Part shown: piece after piece, positions 47,436 to 57,164 of the stretch
Position numbering within the stretch: position 1 is the first letter of the stretch
Layout: every line of letters begins with the position of its first letter
Assembly (NCBI GenBank): GCA_027924585.1
Contig: BSBM01000597.1
Coordinates: 3,859,501-3,923,500, forward strand
From: Larix kaempferi
Taxonomy: Eukaryota > Streptophyta > Pinopsida > Pinales > Pinaceae
Direction: 5' to 3'
Length of the DNA stretch: 64,000 nt
The notes under the pieces: generated by a model
The model's database searches: none
What the model saw: only the letters and a program-made list of their open reading frames with translations
Told to the model about the DNA's origin: nothing
Translations under genes and position numbers: made by a program

Positions 47436-47757
47436 ATGTCAACACAGAAAGAAGACTCCTCCAAAGAGGAGGGAAAACGAACTGAAGACTCCTCCAAAGA
47501 GGAGGAAAAACCAACCGAAGGCTCCTCCAAAGAGGAGGAGGAGAAGGTGGAAGAAGAATAATAAGATGAAGATGAAGAAAAAGAAAAATAATATCACACT
47601 AGCTCTAAAGAATGCAATAGACATGTTTCTCCTAATTCTTGTTCTTCCGAGTATTTATCTTCAAACCAAGCAGAAAGTACTGACAAATATGTATCTACTT
47701 CAATTACTGAAGAAGAAGAAGAGGAAGAGGAAGAGAATGAGGATGAGGATGATTAAG
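47436..47757 (+). pseudogene. Acidic Ser/Lys/Glu-repeat frame with stops
   Basis: From ATG at 47436 (MSTQKEDSSKEE) one frame runs to TAA at 47755, interrupted by two adjacent TAA codons at 47559 and a third near 47592. The first part is a 33 bp unit repeated three times (DSSKEE core, 47453-47552). The end is a run of Glu ending ENEDEDD. A TATATATATAG box lies ~320 bp upstream (47115). The consistent acidic character after the stops suggests a once longer acidic protein. No family is recognised, and it lies just outside the inverted array. Confidence 0.4.
47456..47537. repeat. 33 bp repeats each containing a perfect hairpin
   Basis: CTCCTCCAAAGAGGAG occurs at 47456, 47489 and 47522. Each is a 6 bp perfect inverted repeat with a CAAA loop, spaced exactly 33 bp. 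The three can also pair with each other. Confidence 0.85.
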
Positions 47758-48097
47758 GATATGATCTTTATTTTTTTTTATTAAACATGATCTATGAATA
47801 GACCATTGTAAGCAGGAGTAGTTTTGATATTCTCGCATTGCGTTTAGGTTTAAATAAAATCGATGTTTCAATCCCTGCTTTGGGTGTTGAAAACACTAAT
47901 CATAGTCCACTGGTTTACCTAATTGTTATACAATTACATGACAGTTATGGTATGTTTGTATTATATATGTACGTCTGTGTACATATTGAATATTGCTCAT
48001 TGCTCTTTAATTATTATTGAGTATGCCTTTTCTACCAATATTCTATTTATCTTTGTTCATCATGGTTTCCTGAGTTCTTTAGTTATTTCCATTATAG

Positions 48098-51000
48098 GTG
48101 GATGTTTCGTTTGCACACCCATAAATGTTTGAACCCAATGAAAGAACCAAATGTACAAGAAGGTGGGAAATATTAAAACACACCATTTCCAACCGAAATC
48201 ACTAAAAAAGACCCAATAATGAGGGTTGGGCAGGCATTTTTGTGAATTGGGTTCAAAACAGAAAAGTTACCAGTTTGTGAGATTAACTATAGGAAAATGA
48301 AACATGATATTAGGAATATGAAAGAGTTTTTTGTCAAAAAATATATCTAGCTTCAACCCCATGGTATCATTTTCAATTATTGACATCTGTACGGACTTTG
48401 GCATGCATTTTTCTAAGCCAAGTTTTGAATATTTACACTTAGTCTTTTACATAACTTTGGGGGGGGGTTAGTACTAATTTTTTATTTTGACGAAGTTATT
48501 GAAAAACTATGCATAATAATATGTTTGATACATATAGTATTCTATATTTATCATAATAAATTCATCATATGTGCATTCTTAAGTTTGTTGATGTACTCGA
48601 CAAAAACAATACAAAACAATGTACAAAGTTAACGATATCCATATTGGAAACTTCACTTGTGTACTGTAGGAACATGAATATAGGTATCCTATAAACATTC
48701 AATAGGGTATTTTTCTCACAATATATAGCTATCCTATTTCCAAATCCATTAACTATGAACATTTAATACAAGGGTTTAGCTTGCATTTTTATTAATGTAG
48801 GTGGACATCTCCTAAATATAAGATAACCATGAAGTGTTTTTGGACAACAGGAATGTTTTGAACCAAAATGGAGGAACCAGATGTAAAAGAAGGTGGTAAA
48901 TAGTAAAACACACCATTTCCAACTGAAATCACTAAAAAAGACCCAATAATGAGGGTTGGGAGGTCATTTGTGTGAACTGGGTTAAATTGGGTTCAAAACA
49001 GAAGAGTTGCCAGTATGTGAGATTAACTGTGGGAAAATGAAACATGATCTTATGAATATGAAAGAAGTTTTTGTAATATATATATATATATTCAACCCCA
49101 TGTTATTAGTTTCAATTATTGACATCTGTACAGACTTTGGCGTGCATTTTTCTAAGCCCAGTTTTGAATATTTACACATAGTCTTTTACATAACTTGGGG
49201 TTTTAGTCCTAATTTTTTATTTTGATAAATTATGCATAAGAATATGTTTGATACATATATTAGACTATCTTTACCATAATAAATTCATCATATGTGCATT
49301 CTTAAGTTTGTTGATGTACACGACAAAAATCATACAAAACAATGTACAAAGTTAACGATATCCAGATTGGAAACTTCACTTGTGTATTGTAGGAACATGA
49401 ATATAGGTATCCTATAAAAATTCAATAGGGTATTGTTCTCACAATATCTAGCTATCCTATTTCCAAATCCATCAACTATAAGCATTTGATAGGAGGGTTT
49501 GACTTGCATTTTTATTAATGTAGGTGGACATTTCGTAAATACAAGACAACCATGAAGTGTTTTTACAGACCAGTAATGTTTTGAACCCAAATGGAAGAAA
49601 TAGATGTACAAGAAGGTGGTAAATAGTAAAACACACATTTTCCAACTGAAATCACTAAAAACGAGCCAATAATGAGGGTTGGGCAGGCATTTTTGTGAAT
49701 TTGGTTAAATTGGGTTCAAAACAAAAACGTTGCCAGTTTGTGAGATTAACTGTGGGCAAATGAAACAGGATATTAGGAATATGAAAGAGGTTTTTGTAAA
49801 CAATATATATAAATTCAACCTCATGGCCTCAGTTTCAATTATTGACATCTGTATGGACGGTGGCATGCATTTTTCTAATCCCAGTTTTGAATATTTATAC
49901 TTAGTCTTTTACATAACAACTTGGGGTTTTAGTCCTACTTTTTTATTTTGACCAAGTTATTGGAAAATTATGCATAAGAATATGTTTGATACATATATTA
50001 TGCTACTCTTTACCATAACAAATTCATCATATATGCATTCTTAAGTTTGTTGATGTACTCGACAAAAATCATACAAAACAATGTACAAAGTTTACGATAT
50101 CCAGATTCGAAACTTCACTTGTGTACCATAGGCACATGAATATAGGTATCCTATAAACATTCAACAAGGTATTGTTCTCATAATATCTAGCTATCCTATT
50201 TCCAAATCCATCAACTATAAGCATTTAATAGGAGGGTTTGGCTTGCATTTTTATTAATATAGGTGGGCATTTCGTAAATATAAGACAACCATGAAGTGTT
50301 TTTACACACCAGTAATTTTTTGAACCTAAAGTGAAGAAATAGATGTACAAGAAGGTGGGAAATAGTAAAATAGACCATGTCCAACTTAAATCACTAACAA
50401 ATACCCAATAATGAGGGATGGGCAGGCATTTTTGTGAACTGGGTTAAATTGGGTTCAAAACAGAAAAATTGCCAGTTTGTGAGATTAACCGTGGGAAAAT
50501 GAAATAGGATCATAGGAATATAAAAGAGGTTTTTTTCAGAAATATATCTAGATTCAACCCAATGGTCTTAGTTTCAATTATTGACATCTATGCAGACTTT
50601 GGCGTGCATTTTCCTAGGCCCAATTTTGAATATTTACACTTAGTCTTTTACATAGGAACTTGGGGTTTTAGTCCTAACTTGTTATTTTGACCAAGTTATT
50701 GAAAAATTATGCATAAGAATATGTTTTATAAATATATTAAGCTACTCTTTGCCATAATAAAGTCATCATATGTTCATTCTTAAGTTTGTTGATGTACTCA
50801 ACACAAATCATACAAAACAATGTACAAAGTTAATGATATCCAGATTGGAAACTTCACTTGTGTATCGTAAGCACATGAATCTAGCTATCCTATAGGGTAT
50901 TGTTCTCACAATATCTAGATATCCTATTTCCAAATCCATCAACTATAAGCAATGATTTGATAGGAGGGTTTGGCTTGCATTTTTATTAATGTAGGTGGAC

Positions 51001-51344
51001 ATTTCGTAAATTCAAGACAACCATGAAGTGTTTTTGCACACCAGTAATTTTTTGAACCCAAATTGAAGAACTAGGTGTACAAGAAGGTGGGAAATAGTAA
51101 AACACACCATTTCCAAATGAAATCACTAAAAAATACCCAATAATGAGGGTTGGTGGGCATTTATGTGAACTGGGTTAAATTAGGTTCAAAGTAGAAAAGT
51201 TGCATGTTTATGAGATTAATTGTGGGCAAATGAAACATGATATTAGGAATATGAAAGAGGTTTTTGTCAACAATACATCTAAATTCAACCCCATGGTCTC
51301 AGTTTCAATTATTAACATTTGTACAGACTTTGGTGTGCATTTTA
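48098..51344 (+). repeat. Left array of ~730 bp repeats, direct orientation
   Basis: The anchor TTTGAACCC begins at 48128, 48857, 49580, 50319 and 51051, giving intervals of 729, 723, 739 and 732 bp. The fifth unit stops at 51344 (after GTGCATTTT). Each unit has AATCACTAAAAA(A/G)A(C/T)CCAATAATGAGG, GATTAACYGTGGGMAAATGAAA and TTGACATCTGTAYGGAC landmarks. The first unit starts inside the preceding unit's GTGGATGTTTCG segment with a ~36 bp deletion. Units look about 85-92% identical by eye. Confidence 0.93.
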
Positions 51345-51500
51345 AATGTGAAAAAACACTACAATGCTACCTTGTAAATGTGAAATACTCGCTTGGTTCG
51401 GTAAAATGCAAGCCCAAGTTCCATCCTTGGGTATTTTTAAGTGGTTTAAGTTGGGGAAGTTATGTTTCTTCTTCCCATGTTCTTATATATTTCGACATTT
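51335..51500 (-). repeat. Diverged inverted piece of the repeat at the inner edge of the left array
   Basis: AAAAAACACTACAATGCTACC, AAAATGCAAGCCC and TTGGGTATTTTTAAGTGG follow in the order found in the right (inverted) units, where they read AAAAACACTTCATGGTTGTC, AAAATGCAAGCC and TTGGGTATTTTTAGTG. The orientation therefore flips at the inner edge. It directly precedes the first coding exon and could have carried its promoter or leader. Confidence 0.55.
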
Positions 51501-51899
51501 TTTTTTTGAGTCATGAAAAGTATTTTTTATACAGAAGAAATATATTCTCTATTAATGTTGATTTTTTTAGTTGGTTTTGCAGAATAACTCATCAATGGAT
51601 CCTTCAAACCAATCATCTCAAGATAATATTCCTCGAAAAAAATGTCGACGCAAGGAAATAGAATTGAATTATGTTCCAAATTTGGGACCACATATCATTG
51701 CCATTCAATTCACTCCTTCTGAGGGTAAAAAGGTTGATATTCATGGTGCCTGTCAACAACGTCAAGCATTTACAGATCAGAACTCTATACCACAAAATAA
51801 CATTGTAAATTTCCCTCAAACAACATGAAATCATGCAGTTATTGTTGAAAATCAATGTTCTCTATGTAAGCAATGTGTGACAAACAATATTCTTTCTCA

Positions 51900-53260
51900 A
51901 CAACCTATAAGGTAGCCTTTGCATCCAATTACATTTGAGGGGAATGGTAATGTACAAGATAGAACTCTTCACCAGAAAATGAACTCTATTTCACAAAAGG
52001 TGGTCCCATATTTCCCTCAAATATCATCTTTTGATGATGTTGCCATTACAAATAATCCTTATCAAAGTATATAATGTTGTTTTTCTCAACAAACTAAGTC
52101 GTCTTTATATTTAATTACAGTTGAGGGGAATGATAATGCACAAGATAGAACAGTTTACCAGAAAATTAACTTTGTTTCACTGAATTTCATCCTAGAGGTC
52201 CCTCAAAGATCAACTTTTGATGATGTTTCCATTACAAATAAATTTCATCAAAGTATAGAAGGTTTCCTCGATAACCTAAGCATCCTTTGTCCCCAACTAC
52301 GGTTGAGGGGAATGGTAATGTACAAGATAGAACACTTTACCATAAAATGAACTCCGTTTCACATAATGTGGTCCTAGATGTCCCTCAAAGATCAGATTTT
52401 GATGCTATTTCCATTACAAATAATTCTTATCAAAGTATAGAAGGATATTTTTCTCAACAAACTAGGAAGTCTTTGTCTCCAAGTACAGTTGAGGGGAATG
52501 GTAATGTACAAGATATAACACTTTACCAGAAAATTAACTATGTTTCACATAATTTCATCCCAGAGTTCCTTCAAAGATAATCTTTTGATGCTGCTGCCAT
52601 TACAAATAAATTTCATCAAAGTATAGAAGGCTGCATTGCTCGATAACCTAGGAATCCTTTGCCTCCAATTACGGTTGAGGGGAATGGTAATCCACAAGAT
52701 ATAACACTTTTCCAGAAAATGAACTTTGTTTCACAGAATGTGGTCCCATATGTCCCTCAAATATCATCTTTTGATGATGCTTCCATTACAAATAATTCTT
52801 ATCAAAGTATAGAAGCATGTTTTTTCTCAACAAACTAGGAAGCCTTTGTCTACAATTACAGTTAAGGGGAATGGAAATGTACAAGATAGAACACTTTACC
52901 ATAAAATTAACTTTGTTTCACATCATTCCATCCCAGAGTTCCCTCCAATATCAACTTTTGATGATGCTTCCATTACAAATAAATTTCATCAAATTATAGA
53001 AAGATGCATTGCTCGACAACCTAGGCATCCTTTGTCTCCAATTACGGTTGAGGGGAATGGTAATGTACAAGATATAACACTTTAACAGAAAATGAACTAT
53101 GGTTCATAGCATGTGGTCCCATATGTCCCTCAAAGATCAGCTTTTGATGCTCTTCCATTACAAATAATCCTTATGAAAGTATAGAAGGTTATTTTTGTCA
53201 ACAAACTAGGCAACCTTTGTCTCCAATTACGGTTGAAGGGAATGAAAGCGTAGTCCTACC
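51900..53260 (+). repeat. 183 bp coding repeats, eight copies
   Basis: The word TTGAGGGGAATGGTAATGTACAAGAT recurs near 51929, 52120, 52300, 52485, 52669, 52852, 53038 and 53222. Intervals are ~180-190 bp, close to 61 codons. The consensus peptide contains PITVEGNGNVQD, TLYQKMNFVSHN, VPQRSTFDDASITNKFHQSIEG and ARQPRHPL. Copies alternate between two sub-types (KINFVSHNFIPE with TNKFHQ, and KMNSVSHNVVPY with TNNSYQ), so the array probably grew as pairs of about 370 bp. Confidence 0.88.
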
Positions 53261-54593
53261 TAGTGGGAAAAAATTTGAACATGCATCCCTTGAGAATTTG
53301 GATGCAACTAGAAGTCATGAAATAGTTGAAATAACTACCTTTCATTAGAGATGAAAGGAAATCTGCGGAAGAATTTTTAAATTCGACAATTTTGAACCTT
53401 TTAAGCAGGTTCATCCTCAGGAGAAGCAAATCTCAGGTTGAAAGAACTAACTTTCATGAAGAAATGGATAGAAATGCACCTACAGAAAATCAAAATTTTG
53501 CAGATTTAGAAGCTTTAGTACAAATGCCTGAAGGGTGTTCATCAGATCAAACTACACATGCTACTAGAAGGTCTCCAGGAAACCGCTTAAAGACTTCATT
53601 ATTGAGTCTTAAGAAGCAGTTTGGATGGTTTAAACACATAATACAAGAGGGGATGAAAATATTAATGAAATTGGTAGATGGTTCTCCGAGAAGTTACTTC
53701 AAGATGTAAATGAAAATGACATTATTTCTAGAATTGGATACTTCATGAGAAAAAACTATAGTGAAGAGTCTAAACTTGATGATGTTCTTGAACACCTAGA
53801 TGGAGTGTTTGATAAAATTCGATCAATTGTTATGCGAGAGATCCATAATGATTTTATGCCTAGGAATATGGATTTGGTATTTATTGAATCAATCATGAGC
53901 CATAAGGCTTTACCATTTATGAAGAAGATTGATCGTCATGGTGTATTGAAGGGGGTTAGTCCAACTTCAATTTCCAATGAAATGAAAAAGTGGAGCAAAG
54001 AAGCTGAGGATATTGATATGGGTTGGGAGAGAACTGATGGTCTCACATATGGATTTAGAGTGAAGCAAGTAAAGTCATATGCTTCCTTTATGATCAAGTC
54101 ATATGAAAAATGGAATGGAAGTATAGTCACTGAAGTTTCATTCAAACATGGTATTGATTCTCATGTACATTATGATTGAGGTGGGAATGTATGTGAGATA
54201 TTATTTGAATTACTAAAAGGTAGTGGCTTGATCTCTTGTGTAAGACTTGGAAAATGGGATGGAAATGAAGAATATAAACAATTTTTAGCACATGTTGTTT
54301 ATTCTGTAAATGAGGATAACTTAATGAAACAATTAAACAAGATTTCACAAGATGGGATCCTAATGGTATATGGAAGGGAAGTGAGAGTAAACCTATTTGG
54401 GTGCCATGATCTAGTGGCCATATGTAGTTTAGTATGCAATAATAATGTTTCTCCAATGGGGAATAATTTTTTTCCTTGGTGCATGTGCCATAAAAAATAT
54501 ATACACATGGTTACAGATGAAATCGAAATCCAATATGGGGATACTATTCAAAGTATTTTCAATTGCTATGCAATGTCACCAAAATTGATCCTA

Positions 54594-54680
54594 GTAAGCT
54601 ATACAGATTTATTATAAGTTTATATTTTTGTTGATATCTTGCCATTACTTTCTTAATATTACTTTTTTTTTAAACATTAG
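54594..54680 (+). other. Candidate intron of the transposase-like gene
   Basis: The donor is CCTA|GTAAGC and the acceptor AAACATTAG|GAG, 87 bases, T-rich with stops in all frames. Size and composition are normal for a plant intron. The downstream exon frame is degenerate. Confidence 0.55.
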
Positions 54681-55508
54681 GAGTTGAATCCTACTTTGGA
54701 ACAAAGCAAAGGATGAGAATAAAATATAGATGAGCGTATTACAGATATTCAACCAGTATTATGCGGTAGACAATTGAATATTATGAAAAATGATCCCATG
54801 AATAGATCAGATGATCAAAAGGTAGATGCTTTTGTAAATAATTGTTTACTATAAATGAAAATTATTATTATTTAACTAACTTGTTCCTAGTGAAACATGT
54901 GCTGCCAATTACAATTGACTCCTGGCTCAATGTCCAATCTTGTATATTGTGCTCGCCATGCTAGAATTAGAACTGTTTTGAAGATGTTTCAATAAATTCA
55001 AAGAATTGCACAAGATTACAACAAGGTTCATCCAACTAGAGGGATTGAGAAAACTAAATTTGTTCAAATTTGGGATAAGATGGAGAAAATTGGGGTTGCA
55101 TGTAAGCTTGAGGAACCATACCATCATAAAAGCCAAGAGTACAATGATCTTAACTATGGGAAATAAGATGGATCGACATTAGACAAGATCCTCATTCGGC
55201 ATGAGGGAATTTTAAAGGTTTAATAATTATGTTAGCATATCCAATATTTTTAATATGTGTTTTGACTAACAATAAGCGATGATTTTATGATGGCATAAGA
55301 GTGAAATTGGCTCTCATTTTTATGCAATTTTAATAGAAAATTAAGCAACTAATCATGTACAATGAAATGTTGTGCTCACAAGTTATTGAAGGCCTTCCAT
55401 ATGAAGAAAAGTATAAAACATTGATGAGGATGTGGAAGTGTTCTAAAGAATTCCACATGTTGCAATTACAAGGGTGTGTAGGGGATGATAAATATGTGTA
55501 TGAGGAAA

Positions 55509-55604
55509 GGTACTCCAATTTCTATTAAGTTCATAGTATTGTGAATTTCAGCATGATAGTATTATTTTATTCACGATAAAAAATTTGATCCACTATTATT
55601 GCAG
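55509..55604 (+). other. Best-supported intron of the transposase-like gene
   Basis: GAGGAAAG|GTACTCC ... TTATTGCAG|GATTAAA. Removal joins VGDDKYVYEER to IKFLAGE in frame and removes an immediate stop. Confidence 0.65.
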
Positions 55605-56196
55605 GATTAAATTCCTTGCCGGTGAGTAGCTTTGGTTGTGTTCTTATTGTTTAGGAGATGATATGGTTCCTTATATGCATTTCCAAGGGGCCCATGCTCT
55701 TCAAATGACTATGGTTTTTCATCCTTATACTTTTGGATGGTTAAGGAATGAAGTAATGGAGCGTAAGCATAAGGAAATGAAAAATTTGAATAGAAACTAG
55801 GGAGGAAGAAGACGTGTTGCTAAGGAGTATAGAAACACATTTGAACATGAAAAAATGTTTCATGTAAATGAGATGCGATCACAATTTTTAAAGCTTGTTA
55901 TGAGGTCAAAAGGTACTTTCCAAAACTTCAAAGAAAGAAGATTCCTGCCTTCGAATATTAGAATTCAACTTCGTGAGGAATATGAAAAGTCAAGAAGTCC
56001 ACTAAATGATGAGAATGAAACACAGTTAGCATCCCCATTCCATGATGTTACTCCTCAACAAATAAAAAAACTATTTCAGTCATGGGTAAGACAATCTAAG
56101 CAGCCACTGATTGCACGAGGGATAACAGTAAGTATGCACTAATTTTAAATGGTATTTAATTCTGCTTTCATTTTATAGTGTGAGGGTTCATAATGT

Positions 56197-56757
56197 GTGT
56201 GTTTAACTATTAATATGTCCTTGCATCTAGATAATCATCTTCCAAGATCAAGGACAATAAGAAAATATGGTGAAGAGGCTTATCGTGAATCACACCACTT
56301 TGGAAAGCGTAAGACAAAAAATAATAATAGTAAAACTACAAGTATTTCATCCAAGAGAAAAGTGGCAATGCAGACTGATCAAACACAAGAAATGAATGGG
56401 GAAGCTCGTGTTGACATACCTATGATGGTAGCCGAAAATTACAGTGAAATCAGTGTTTCTTCCTCAAGAAATGAACCAGGGAAAAAAAGTGAAACACATG
56501 AAGTATATGAAGTAGCTACTATTGATATGCCAATTATGGAGGATATGACTCACAATAAAAAGGGTGTTCCATCCTCAATAAATGGCACAGGGCAGAGTGG
56601 TGAAAAACAAGAAATTAAAGGGGCACCACATGATATCAACAAGATGGAAGCTAAGAATCCTATAAAAATTGGTGCCAATGTAAGAAGTATGAGACAAGGA
56701 AAAAAGAAAAAAGTACTAGATGATCAAAATGCAACATTGTATGCAAAATGGTGAAAG
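56197..56757 (+). pseudogene. C-terminal exon of the transposase-like gene
   Basis: A 185-codon open frame, preceded by a likely acceptor (GCATCTAG|AT at ~56231). It encodes NHLPRSRTIRKYGEEAYRES, basic clusters (GKRKTKNNN, SSKRKV, RQGKKKKVL) and an imperfect ~43-residue repeat (ARVDIPMM..., TIDMPIMED...). It looks like a disordered, nucleus-targeted tail. It could also be a separate small gene. Its end faces the coiled-coil gene 400 bp away. Confidence 0.5.
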
Positions 56758-57164
56758 AATTTTATGATGCAATAAGCATTTTTTGTGATCTTTCCATAAT
56801 GAAAATTTATTCTATTGTGGTTACATTTATGTTACATGTGGATGATTCATACTGTGTTTTTATAACCAGATTTTGGAAATGTGTTACATGTGGATGATTC
56901 ATATTATGTTTTTATAACCATATTTTGGAAATCTAATAAATGTTGGAAGGCATATTAACTATGTAATTTTGTTTTCAATAACCAATTTACAATTGTTTTG
57001 AGAGGCAAAAAATAATAATTATCATTCACATTAACTGCATAAAAAATACATTCTCGAGAAATACAAACACGTGACAGATATATTAAACCTTCAAATGTAT
57101 TTACAAAGGAAACATATATTATAAGAAAAATTCTATTCGAGATCACTATGCTGCTTGGGAGGTT
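56758..57164. other. Convergent intergenic region with short duplication
   Basis: ATGTTACATGTGGATGATTCATA is repeated at ~56829 and ~56880 with similar following sequence (a ~51 bp tandem duplication). It probably holds the 3' ends of both facing transcripts. Confidence 0.6.

Larger units (their letters stand above)
51595..56757 (+). pseudogene. Transposase-like gene with N-terminal repeats and at least four introns
   Basis: The ATG at 51595 follows a TTTTGCAG acceptor (51582). The first segment has a basic motif (PRKKCRRKE). Eight 61-residue repeats follow (~51900-53260). The core (53692-54593) includes GWERTDGLTYGF, VRLGKWDGNEEYKQFL, GILMVYGREVRVNLFGCHDL (Asp at 54408-54410) and a PWCMC motif (54474-54488). 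An Asp followed ~25 residues later by a C/P-W-C-x-C knuckle recalls DDE transposases of the CACTA/KDZ type. Likely introns are 54594-54680, ~54821-54889, ~55218-55336 and 55509-55604; the last restores EER|IKFLAG. A fifth donor is near 56127 (ACA|GTAAGT). The C-terminal exon (to 56757) is Lys/Ser-rich. Frameshifts (~53640) and stops (51826, 54178) show decay. The superfamily is uncertain. Confidence 0.55.

Noticed and set aside
48128-51344. CACTA transposon ends inside each 730 bp unit (CACTAAAAA word)
   Set aside because: CACTA occurs within the unit rather than at the array boundary, with no TAGTG partner or 3 bp duplication at the outer edges.
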